This document shows, one piece after another, positions 1-6,134 of a stretch of 7,130 nucleotides of DNA; positions within the stretch are counted from its first letter, which is position 1, and each line of letters opens with the position of its first letter. The notes under the pieces are model-generated. The model made no database searches. It saw only the letters and a program-made list of their open reading frames with translations, and was not told the origin of the DNA. Made by a program: the position numbers and the translations under genes. The stretch is from UBA1140 sp964409295 (lineage in GTDB: Bacteria > Campylobacterota > Campylobacteria > Campylobacterales > Sulfurovaceae). The stretch is taken from the NCBI GenBank assembly GCA_964409295.1, contig CAYPCV010000016.1, positions 1 to 7,130 on the forward strand. The letters are read 5' to 3'.

Positions 1-252
1 GGAAAAGGAAATAGAAACCAAGAGGTAAAAGATGCTTGTGTAGCATACGATGGTATCTATTTTGGTGCAACAGGTGGTGCAGGTGCATTACTTGGTAAAC
101 AGATTCGTTCAGCAGAAGTGATTGCTTACCCAGAGTTAGGGCCAGAAGCAGTTAGAAAAATTACTGTTGAAAATTTCCCTGTAACCGTTGTAAATGACAC
201 ACAAGGAAATGACCTTTATCAAATGGGTCGTGAACAGTACGAAGTAAAATAG
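1..252 (+). CDS. Fumarate hydratase class I (Fe-S type), beta subunit / C-terminal domain, 3' end only
   Basis: This is the last 83 codons of an open frame that enters from the left edge and stops at TAG. The peptide starts G-K-G-N-R-N-Q and contains G-A-T-G-G-A-G-A-L-L, then A-Y-P-E-L-G-P-E-A-V, and ends near V-N-D-T-Q-G-N-D-L-Y. This succession is characteristic of the C-terminal half of class I iron-sulfur fumarases and related tartrate dehydratase beta subunits. The family interconverts fumarate and malate in the cytoplasm, in the oxidative or reductive TCA cycle; the [4Fe-4S] ligands lie in the alpha part and are not visible here. Whether this is a separate beta subunit (about 185 residues, usual in this phylum) or the end of a single-chain enzyme cannot be decided from the window. 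L-tartrate dehydratase is the main alternative. The gene converges on feoB. Confidence 0.9.
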   Translation, partial: GKGNRNQEVKDACVAYDGIYFGATGGAGALLGKQIRSAEVIAYPELGPEAVRKITVENFPVTVVNDTQGNDLYQMGREQYEVK

Positions 253-261
253 TACTATCTA

Positions 262-297
262 TTTTGTCTCTACATTCAATTTGATGTAGAGACAAAA
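262..297. terminator. Perfect 14-bp inverted repeat, probable bidirectional terminator between convergent genes
   Basis: TTTTGTCTCTACAT (262-275) and ATGTAGAGACAAAA (284-297) are exact reverse complements around an 8-base loop. The hairpin lies between the stop of the plus-strand fumarase gene (252) and the stop of minus-strand feoB (308), so it can serve both transcripts. On the plus strand a T-rich stretch (301-309) follows after a short gap. On the minus strand the downstream sequence is only moderately T-rich. The position and the perfect stem support termination, but the U-tract is not classical in either direction. Confidence 0.75.
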
Positions 298-307
298 CCT
301 CTTTTAT

Positions 308-2413
308 TTATAGTAAAATTCTATAGGTAATAAATGAGAATACCCAAGCTGTAACTGTAGTAAATAGAAATAGATACGCTAAATACTTATATCCCCCTGC
401 CTCTTTTGCAAACACCATAGACGCTGCCAAACATGGTAGATAAATCATAACAAAGACAATAAATGCCATTGCAGAAGCAAAAGGAACATTTGCTTTTAGC
501 TGTTCTGCTAAAGAGTTACTCGTCTCATCCACCTCATCCCCAATGGCATACAGAACACCCAAGGTTGAGACAACAACCTCTTTAGCAGCCAATCCTGCCT
601 CTAATGCTACGGTCATCTTCCAGTCAAAACCTAAGGGTGCAAAGAAAGGTTCACTAACTTTTCCTATCTGTCCTAAGTAACTTCCCTCTAAGGTTTTAAG
701 CTTTAGTTCATTGGCTAATGAGTCTTTTAACTCTTTATCATTCGTCTGCTCAATCTTTTGGGCATAACTCTCTGCTAGTAATGGATACTTAGGGTAAGCA
801 GAGGCAAACCAAATTAACATTGAAGCAACTAAAATAAATGTTCCTGCTTTCTGTAGATAGCCCAATGTTTGATGCTTAACCGTATGCCAAATAAGAGCAA
901 GAGATGGAAGCCTATACTTTGGCATCTCCATAACAAACGGTTCATCTTCACCTTTAAAAACCACCACTCTAAGTAGTTTTGCCATTACAAGCCCCAACAT
1001 AGCTCCTGAAATATAGATAATAAACAGAATCGTCCCTGCCTGCTCTTGACCAAAGAATACACCCGTAAATAACACATAAATAGGAAGCCTTGCACCACAA
1101 CTCATAAAGCCTATAATAAATAGCGTTATAAGCCTATCTTTTTCACTTTTAAGCGTTCTTGCAGCCATATAGGCAGGTACAGAACAACCAAATCCTGTAA
1201 CCAAAGGTATAAAGCTTTTACCATGCAGTCCAAATTTATGAAAGAAACCATCCAGTAGAAACGCTACACGGCTCATATAGCCTGTAGTCTCTAAAAGAGC
1301 TATACCAATGTATAAGATAATAATATTAGGTAAAAAGAGCAGAACAGCACCAACACCTGCTATAATTCCATCTACAATCAAACTTCTAAACTCATCATTC
1401 GAGATTAAAGAGCCTACAGCATCGCCAAAGTGTCCAATACCTGCATCAATATACTCCATTGGAATAGCCCCAATCTCAAATGTAAGTTGAAACAATCCCC
1501 ACATTAAAAATAGAAAAATAGGAATACCAAATATTTTATTAATTAAAACTGCATCAATTTTTTGAGTTGAGTTTTTCTTTCCTTTATTTCGTTTACATTT
1601 AACCGTCTCCATACGAATACCACGAGCAATGGCAATATATTCATTGGCTTTAATATCATTAATATTCTTCGTATCATGATGCGTATAAATATGCTCTAAT
1701 GAAGCTACAAGACGTGGCTGAAGCTCTATCATTATAGGATGTTCATGCAACTCTTTGTATAAATCTTTATCTTCAAATAAAATTCTAATGGCAATTTCAC
1801 GAGAGGTTAAATCTCTAAGAGTAAAACCTTTCTCTTCCATAAAAGAGCTTAAAGATAATATCTCCTCTTCCAAAGGGTTGGAATAGACGATATTAGAATT
1901 GATACGTTGCTCTGAATCAGCTATCTCATGTACCCTTTCTAAAAGCTCTTCGATTCCCTCTTTAGAGTTCGCAGAGACCAACACCGTTGGCACACCTGTG
2001 ATTGCTTCTATTTGAGCTACATCTATCTCTAATCCCTCTTTTTGGGCTTCGTCTGCCATATTTAATGCCAATACCATCTTTTTATTCAACTTTAAAAGCT
2101 CTAAGGTTAAGAGCAAATTTCGTTGAAGATGAGTCGAATCTAATACATTAATAATTACATCATACTCTTCATTGAGCAGATACTTATGTGCCACTTTTTC
2201 CTCTTGTGAAAACCCACGAATCGAATACGTTCCAGGTAAATCAACCATCTCTAATTGATGACAATGATGTTCAAAACAGACCTCTGTTTTCTCTACTGTT
2301 ACCCCTGAAAAATTCCCTACTTTTAACGCGTTAGAACCACTCATTGCATTAATAAGCATCGACTTACCTACATTGGGTTGCCCTGCTAAAACGACTCTGA
2401 TTGCACTATCCAT
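308..2413 (-). CDS. feoB: FeoB, GTP-dependent ferrous iron transporter
   Basis: The 701-residue inner-membrane protein imports Fe2+ from the periplasm. The N-terminal G domain shows G1 G-Q-P-N-V-G-K-S (residues 11-18), the switch I region around N-F-S-G-V-T (34-39), G3 D-L-P-G (58-61), G4 N-M-A-D (118-121) and a G5-like S-A-N (147-149). A helical GDI-like region of about 170-285 follows, then a polytopic membrane part from about 290 to the end. The two gate motifs are visible: G-C-S-V-P (409-413) and S-C-G-A-R-L-P (438-444). A further conserved Cys lies in L-P-C-L-A (659-663). The protein is full length, with no frameshift. It shares one base with the feoA stop codon (TAATG), so the two are translationally coupled. 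No FeoC gene follows, as is common outside gammaproteobacteria. Regulation is probably through the Fur site before feoA. Confidence 0.97.
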   Translation of the reverse strand: MDSAIRVVLAGQPNVGKSMLINAMSGSNALKVGNFSGVTVEKTEVCFEHHCHQLEMVDLPGTYSIRGFSQEEKVAHKYLLNEEYDVIINVLDSTHLQRNLLLTLELLKLNKKMVLALNMADEAQKEGLEIDVAQIEAITGVPTVLVSANSKEGIEELLERVHEIADSEQRINSNIVYSNPLEEEILSLSSFMEEKGFTLRDLTSREIAIRILFEDKDLYKELHEHPIMIELQPRLVASLEHIYTHHDTKNINDIKANEYIAIARGIRMETVKCKRNKGKKNSTQKIDAVLINKIFGIPIFLFLMWGLFQLTFEIGAIPMEYIDAGIGHFGDAVGSLISNDEFRSLIVDGIIAGVGAVLLFLPNIIILYIGIALLETTGYMSRVAFLLDGFFHKFGLHGKSFIPLVTGFGCSVPAYMAARTLKSEKDRLITLFIIGFMSCGARLPIYVLFTGVFFGQEQAGTILFIIYISGAMLGLVMAKLLRVVVFKGEDEPFVMEMPKYRLPSLALIWHTVKHQTLGYLQKAGTFILVASMLIWFASAYPKYPLLAESYAQKIEQTNDKELKDSLANELKLKTLEGSYLGQIGKVSEPFFAPLGFDWKMTVALEAGLAAKEVVVSTLGVLYAIGDEVDETSNSLAEQLKANVPFASAMAFIVFVMIYLPCLAASMVFAKEAGGYKYLAYLFLFTTVTAWVFSFITYRILL

Positions 2414-2637
2414 TATATTTTTTCCACCTCTATTTTACTTGCTTCCTCTGCTCTTAAACCGATAAGCGTGTCATCTACCATAATCTCTATAGTCTGCTTA
2501 CCCAAAGAACATGCCTCAATACTAAATTTGGAACCCCGTGCCAAACCAAATGAAAAAAGTCGTCCCTTTAACTCATCACTAGTCTCAATTTTCATAATGA
2601 TAGCACTGTCGCCTTTTTGTAACTCTGAAAGTCTCAT
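2413..2637 (-). CDS. feoA: FeoA, small SH3-like partner of FeoB
   Basis: This 74-residue cytoplasmic protein is of normal FeoA length. It begins M-R-L-S-E-L-Q-K-G-D, the usual start of the SH3-like FeoA fold, and has the central F-G-L-A-R-G-S (30-36) corresponding to the L-G-(L/I)-x-x-G-x turn of the family. It ends in L-I-G-L-R-x-E-E-A (58-66), the typical last strand in which a small beta-barrel closes. FeoA binds FeoB and is needed for Fe2+ uptake in systems where it has been tested; its exact mechanism is unsettled. The start ATG has a good AAGGG ribosome binding site just upstream (minus strand, around 2643-2648). It is the first gene of the feoAB pair and overlaps feoB by one base. Confidence 0.95.
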   Translation of the reverse strand: MRLSELQKGDSAIIMKIETSDELKGRLFSFGLARGSKFSIEACSLGKQTIEIMVDDTLIGLRAEEASKIEVEKI

Positions 2638-2659
2638 ATTTTCCCTTTTTCACGCTTTA

Positions 2660-2699
2660 ATTATGCAAATGATAGTAACTATCAACTTAATAAATCATA
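2660..2699 (-). promoter_or_regulatory. Candidate feoAB promoter region
   Basis: Two possible -10 elements on the minus strand flank the Fur palindrome: TATGAT (2699-2694) upstream of it and CATAAT (2665-2660) downstream of it. Neither has a clear -35, which is usual for sigma-70 promoters of Campylobacterota. With either choice, a protein bound at 2670-2684 would cover the promoter or the transcription start. Which one is used cannot be told from sequence. Confidence 0.45.
2670..2684. promoter_or_regulatory. Fur box before feoA (perfect 7-1-7 palindrome)
   Basis: TGATAGTAACTATCA is an exact 7-1-7 palindrome and differs from the Fur core TGATAATnATTATCA at one symmetrical pair only (12 of 14 positions agree). 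It sits 33 bases upstream of the feoA start codon. Fur with bound Fe2+ would be expected to repress feoAB here. A PerR-like or Zur-like paralogue is a less likely reader of the site. Confidence 0.85.
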
Positions 2700-2710
2700 A
2701 AATAATAACT

Positions 2711-2724
2711 TTTTTAATTAAAAA
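2711..2724. repeat. A+T-only 14-bp palindrome over the porin stop codon
   Basis: TTTTTAATTAAAAA is an exact palindrome that spans the porin stop codon. As an RNA hairpin it would be weak, with no G-C pairs and no loop-stabilising sequence. It is therefore at best a poor terminator, and readthrough from the porin gene into feoAB is plausible. It may be a chance product of AT-rich DNA. Confidence 0.3.
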
Positions 2725-3854
2725 TTATAATTTGCATAAACTCTTAAGTGCTTTGCCTCATCTTCGCCTACATTTGCACCTTTTAAATTTGAATAAATCA
2801 TATGAATTTCCACATCACTATTAATCTCATAAGAGGCTACAAAATCTATCTCACTTGCTTCTTTATCTTCTTTTGTTTCTAAAATAATTTTACCAATACC
2901 CATATTTAAACCACTTAAGCCTAAAATAGAAGCATCCCACTCAACACCCATCCATTTAGCTTTTGCGTCGTCTCCTGCATTGTCTAAAATAAGGTATTCA
3001 GAGTTTGAAAAGAATGGGCCTCCTCCAAAACCACTAAATGCAGAACCATCTTTGGTCTCATTGTAGGCAGTAGAAAAAGTTAATCCCATAGGGTTCGCCA
3101 TAAAAGTTAATGTTGCTCCTAAAACGCTTGTTGAACCTCCTACATTGTGTCCCTGTTTTGAGTACTGTAAGCCACAACTATAAGCATACGCTCCAAACTC
3201 TTTTTCATACATAGCTTCAAAATAGCTAATAGTATCAACTTCTGCTCCACTTAAACGATAGTACCAACCCAAAAGAGCTAAATCGGCAATACCATCATAA
3301 GTTAAACCTAGAACCTGCATCTTTTTAGAACCATTTACTTTGCTAAACCTATCAATAACTTCAGCATCAACTCCTGACATCTTTTGAATCTGTCCTAAAA
3401 AGAGTGTGCTATTTTCCATCTCATTATTAATCAAGGTCACTGCCTCAAAGGTATTTGGAATCATTCCTATATCATCTATTTGTGCAAATGGTGTCTCTAT
3501 CTCTTGGCGACCTATTTTTAAAACATTTTTACCAAATTCACTTTTTAAATATGCCTCTCCTAAAATACTATACGATTTATGCGTCTCTCCTCGTAAAGCA
3601 ATCAGTCCTCTGTTATCATCATTGATAACAGAAGAAGAGGCATATAAACTTGCCCCCAAAGAGACTCCATCCATAGAAGCTGTTTCAATATGAAGTTTTC
3701 CTCCAATAGCATCATCTTTATAGACTCTATCTCTTTTAACATCATGATTTTGATACGTTCCTCGAATATATCCATCTATTATAAATTTATCCCCAGCATT
3801 TGCCTCTACCCCAATAACACTCAATAGAGCGAAACTCATTAACTCTCTTCTCAT
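2718..3854 (-). CDS. OprD-like outer-membrane porin, iron-regulated
   Basis: This 378-residue exported beta-barrel protein starts with a signal peptide (R2-R3, hydrophobic 7-16, likely cleavage after A-N-A at residue 20). The mature chain alternates polar and hydrophobic residues throughout and ends in aromatic Y-A-N-Y-N-F, the C-terminal Phe signal for barrel insertion. OprD-family marks are visible: L-K-I-G-R-Q-E-I-E-T-P followed by M-I-P-N-T-F-E-A-V, and then an F-L-G-Q-I-Q-K-M-S stretch. At 378 residues it is slightly shorter than typical OprD porins (about 400-440). Family members pass small solutes such as amino acids, peptides or organic acids; the substrate here is unknown. Two Fur-type palindromes precede it and feoAB follows 80 bases later, so a role in outer-membrane passage of ferrous iron or a small chelate is a reasonable inference. 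The start is supported by an AGGGATGG ribosome binding site. Confidence 0.88.
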   Translation of the reverse strand: MRRELMSFALLSVIGVEANAGDKFIIDGYIRGTYQNHDVKRDRVYKDDAIGGKLHIETASMDGVSLGASLYASSSVINDDNRGLIALRGETHKSYSILGEAYLKSEFGKNVLKIGRQEIETPFAQIDDIGMIPNTFEAVTLINNEMENSTLFLGQIQKMSGVDAEVIDRFSKVNGSKKMQVLGLTYDGIADLALLGWYYRLSGAEVDTISYFEAMYEKEFGAYAYSCGLQYSKQGHNVGGSTSVLGATLTFMANPMGLTFSTAYNETKDGSAFSGFGGGPFFSNSEYLILDNAGDDAKAKWMGVEWDASILGLSGLNMGIGKIILETKEDKEASEIDFVASYEINSDVEIHMIYSNLKGANVGEDEAKHLRVYANYNF

Positions 3855-3878
3855 TCCATCCCTTTTTACAAACGTTAA

Positions 3879-3893
3879 TAATAATAGTTATCA
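3879..3893. promoter_or_regulatory. Fur box proximal to the porin gene
   Basis: On the minus strand TGATAACTATTATTA matches the Fur core TGATAATnATTATCA at 12 of 14 informative positions. It lies 24 bases upstream of the porin start codon, where bound Fur would block transcription or early elongation. Surrounding TAATAATAATAG triplets give additional overlapping half-sites. Confidence 0.7.
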
Positions 3894-3914
3894 TTAATGT
3901 TTTAATTTGAAAGA

Positions 3915-3920
3915 ATAGTA
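3915..3920 (-). promoter_or_regulatory. Possible -10 element of the porin promoter
   Basis: TACTAT on the minus strand (3920-3915) is preceded by a T-rich tract and lies between the two Fur-type palindromes. No convincing -35 is seen. Other AT-rich hexamers nearby could serve equally well, so this is a suggestion only. Confidence 0.3.
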
Positions 3921-3949
3921 CATAAAAATCTCTTAAAGCAGGATAAAAG

Positions 3950-3964
3950 TGATAACAGTTATCA
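3950..3964. promoter_or_regulatory. Fur box distal to the porin gene (perfect 7-1-7 palindrome)
   Basis: TGATAACAGTTATCA is an exact 7-1-7 palindrome agreeing with the Fur core at 12 of 14 positions. It lies 7 bases beyond the stop codon of the upstream cytochrome gene and 95 bases before the porin start. It is 56 bases from the proximal box, measured edge to edge. It could also form a weak hairpin at the end of the upstream transcript, but its agreement with the other two boxes makes a regulatory role more likely. Confidence 0.8.
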
Positions 3965-3971
3965 TAAAAAA

Positions 3972-4319
3972 CTAAGGTAAGATTAACTCTTTCTTAATAT
4001 CAAAATAGTCTAAATAGGCATCAATACTCTCTTTTAAAATGGTTTCATTTAAATCTGATTTTTCTTTCTGAGGAAACTTCAAAAAAAATTGTTTAGGCAT
4101 AATAGAGTTCTCTTGGATGGGATTGTTTAAATAGGTAAAAAGGCTCTTTTTTATTGCTTTATGCGTGCTATAACGTCGCAGATAACGTCGATATATTAAA
4201 CTGCTAGGAATTTTCTGTTCTACATGACAGGCTATGCAATTTTTTTGCAATGCTCTCTCTGTTATTTCAGCAGATAAAACTGTTGAAACAAGTACAATAA
4301 ATATGACTATTTTTTCCAT
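3972..4319 (-). CDS. Small periplasmic monoheme c-type cytochrome
   Basis: The protein has 115 residues. A hydrophobic signal peptide (4-16, likely cleaved after L-S-A, residue 17) precedes a single heme-binding C-I-A-C-H (28-32). A likely distal ligand is Met74 in S-I-M-P, preceded by Y-L-N-N-P (63-67). The mature part is about 98 residues, the size of a class I cytochrome c, with an unusually basic stretch R-R-Y-L-R-R-Y (44-50). It should be a periplasmic electron carrier or heme sensor. Its ATG lies inside the end of the kinase gene (13-base overlap), so it is co-translated with the two-component system and may work with the kinase's periplasmic domain. I do not recognise a named family. 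GAGG, 13 bases upstream, is a weak ribosome binding site, consistent with coupling. Confidence 0.85.
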   Translation of the reverse strand: MEKIVIFIVLVSTVLSAEITERALQKNCIACHVEQKIPSSLIYRRYLRRYSTHKAIKKSLFTYLNNPIQENSIMPKQFFLKFPQKEKSDLNETILKESIDAYLDYFDIKKELILP

Positions 4320-5467
4320 ATTACGGTAACCTCTGTATAGTTGGTATAGATTGATTCAATCTTTAATTTAAAATGGTAACGCTCAACAACCTGCCCTACA
4401 ATATCAAGACCAATTCCAAAACCACCTTCACTTTGGTTAGCACGTTTAAAACGTCGTTGAATCTCTTTTATTTCATCTTTTTTTATACCCATACCTGTGT
4501 TAAAAATTAAAAGTTTTTTACTATCCAGCTTGACTTTTAGCTGACCTCTTTTGTTATTGTATTTAATTGCATTCGATAAAAGATTGTCCACCATACGGAT
4601 AGCATCATTTCTATCCATCTCTAAAACAATATTTTCACTGATTTCTAAAAAAAGTATTAACTCTTTGGCTTCTATTAAGGTATTAAAATTTTCAATACGT
4701 TCTGTAATTAAAACAGAAAGGTTAAGGGCTTCAATATCTCGATGATAGTTATGATTAAGTTTGAGATAGGTTAAATCTTCATAGAGACGGCTCAAAGTCT
4801 TTGATGCAATAGCGATACGCTTTAACTCTTTTTTTCCATCACAATTATAAAACGTTTCAATCAATTCAATATTAGTTAAAATCGTACTAATAGGGGTGTT
4901 AAACTCATGCGTTGTATCTTCTATAAAACGGTTCATTTTTGCCAAAGACTCTTTCATTGGAGCAATAAATAGTCTACCCAAAAAAAGACCCAAGAGTGTA
5001 AAAAATGTACCTGCAATGGCTAAAAAAAGTAAAGAGATTTTAAATAAGTCATTAATAGGTGCATAGTTCATCTTTTGTGAAACCAAAAGATAGGCTGTTC
5101 CAAGATAATATGGATAAACAGGATAGAGATGAAAAAGTCTGTTATCTTTTTGATAATATTCTTTATTCCATTGAATATCCTTGGGATGAAAAGAGCCAAA
5201 GATATACTCTTTCTCTACATTGTATATAGCAGAATCAAAAGGTTTTTTATAAGGATAAACCAAGGGTGTCGTAAATTTAGAAGAGAGTTCCCCTAAACTT
5301 TGGCTAATTCGTTTGGCTTCAAGATTAAGCTCAGTATATTGTTGGTCAAGAATATGGTGTTTTTGAAAATGATAAAAGATAAAAGTTGCCAATAAAAAAA
5401 GCAAAAAGGTAGAACTTAAATAGATGGATAAAAAACGAAACAAGCTTCGTTTTTCACTAAGTAACAT
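4307..5467 (-). CDS. Membrane sensor histidine kinase, partner of the adjacent response regulator
   Basis: The protein has 386 residues. A first membrane segment (about 10-33) and a second (about 143-166) enclose a Tyr-rich periplasmic domain of roughly 110 residues. No HAMP domain is evident: only about 20 residues separate the second segment from the H-box D-T-T-H-E-F-N-T-P-I (phosphoacceptor His187). The catalytic domain has an N-box around D-N-L-L-S-N-A-I-K-Y (294-303), a G1 box N-T-G-M-G-I (323-328), an F-box R-F-K-R-A-N (339-344) and a G2 box G-G-F-G-I-G-L (348-354). In G1 the usual adenine-binding Asp is Asn323. The kinase should autophosphorylate on His187 and phosphorylate Asp54 of the regulator upstream. 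Its start overlaps the regulator's end by 11 bases and has an AGGG ribosome binding site; its end overlaps the small cytochrome gene by 13 bases. The signal is unknown. Confidence 0.93.
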   Translation of the reverse strand: MLLSEKRSLFRFLSIYLSSTFLLFLLATFIFYHFQKHHILDQQYTELNLEAKRISQSLGELSSKFTTPLVYPYKKPFDSAIYNVEKEYIFGSFHPKDIQWNKEYYQKDNRLFHLYPVYPYYLGTAYLLVSQKMNYAPINDLFKISLLFLAIAGTFFTLLGLFLGRLFIAPMKESLAKMNRFIEDTTHEFNTPISTILTNIELIETFYNCDGKKELKRIAIASKTLSRLYEDLTYLKLNHNYHRDIEALNLSVLITERIENFNTLIEAKELILFLEISENIVLEMDRNDAIRMVDNLLSNAIKYNNKRGQLKVKLDSKKLLIFNTGMGIKKDEIKEIQRRFKRANQSEGGFGIGLDIVGQVVERYHFKLKIESIYTNYTEVTVIWKK

Positions 5468-6125
5468 ATCGATACCCTATATGTTTAATGGTTTCAATTT
5501 TTGTTTTCCCAAGAGCATGTCGAAGCGTATTAATATACGCACGCAAACTTCCTTGACTTGGTGTTTCATTGTAGTCCCACAATGTTTCAAAAATTTGTTC
5601 ATATGTCAAGAGTTCATTTGTATTCTTTAAAAACAGAGCCAAGAGTTTTGTCTCTTTTGCCTTTAATGCAACTTTTTTATTATCATGGCTAAGAAATAGC
5701 CCTTTTATATCAAAATGATACCCATTTCCTAAATCAAACTGATTGCTTTGTGTTCCAAATTTACGTTTTAAACTAGCTTCAATACGAACGAGTAACTCTT
5801 TTAAGGCGAAAGGTTTACGAATATAATCATCACAACCAAGTTCAAACCCTTTTGTCACATCATCAACCGAGTTTAAAGAGGTAATAAAAATAGCAGGAGC
5901 ATTATTCTCTTCTTCTCGAACTTCCCGTAAAAAATCAAAACCATTTCCAAAAGGAACTTTTATATCTAAAAGCATCAAATCAATACTCTGTTCATAGAGC
6001 ATATCTTTCGCTTGAAGTGCATCATAAGCAGGGTAAACCTTGTACCCTGAGTATTCTAAAAATTGTTTTACTGTATCGTTTAAATCTACATCATCTTCAA
6101 GCAGTAGAATTGTTTGTTCTGGCAT
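5457..6125 (-). CDS. OmpR/PhoB-family response regulator
   Basis: The protein has 222 residues. The receiver domain (1-120) shows the acidic pocket E10-D11-D12, phosphoacceptor Asp54 in L-L-D-I-K-V-P, Thr82 and Lys104 in K-P-F, so all key residues are present. The C-terminal winged-helix domain (about 130-222) has the recognition-helix region G-S-L-R-A-Y-I-N-T-L-R (192-202) and ends in the family's I-G-Y-R-Y-V-T wing. It is a cytoplasmic DNA-binding protein activated by the kinase encoded next. No clear Shine-Dalgarno precedes its ATG, which follows the cytochrome-Spy stop after only 9 bases, suggesting translational coupling. Likely targets are its own operon promoter at 6975-7022 and possibly downstream genes; this is inference. 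By name it could be called CpxR-like or a heavy-metal regulator, but OmpR-family sequence alone does not decide that. Confidence 0.94.
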   Translation of the reverse strand: MPEQTILLLEDDVDLNDTVKQFLEYSGYKVYPAYDALQAKDMLYEQSIDLMLLDIKVPFGNGFDFLREVREEENNAPAIFITSLNSVDDVTKGFELGCDDYIRKPFALKELLVRIEASLKRKFGTQSNQFDLGNGYHFDIKGLFLSHDNKKVALKAKETKLLALFLKNTNELLTYEQIFETLWDYNETPSQGSLRAYINTLRHALGKTKIETIKHIGYRYVT

Positions 6126-6134
6126 AGAGATAAC

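Noticed and set aside
2643..2662. AAAGCGT stretch in the feoA leader resembling the repeat at 7009-7022
   Set aside because: The match is short, largely made of A-runs and the ribosome binding site, and lies downstream of the probable promoter. It is likely coincidence.
2468..2824. 118-codon plus-strand open frame over feoA and the porin end
   Set aside because: It is antisense to two well-supported genes and has no recognisable motifs; it is a shadow frame.
3406..3693. 95-codon plus-strand open frame inside the porin gene
   Set aside because: It is antisense to the porin, with no ribosome binding site of note and no domain. The same applies to the plus-strand frames at 1308-1490, 4551-4745, 5424-5630 and 6040-6267.
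3950..3971. Rho-independent terminator after the small cytochrome gene
   Set aside because: The palindrome there has only 7 pairs, mostly A-T, and its sequence agrees with two other Fur-type sites, so it is better explained as an operator. Readthrough to the porin remains possible.
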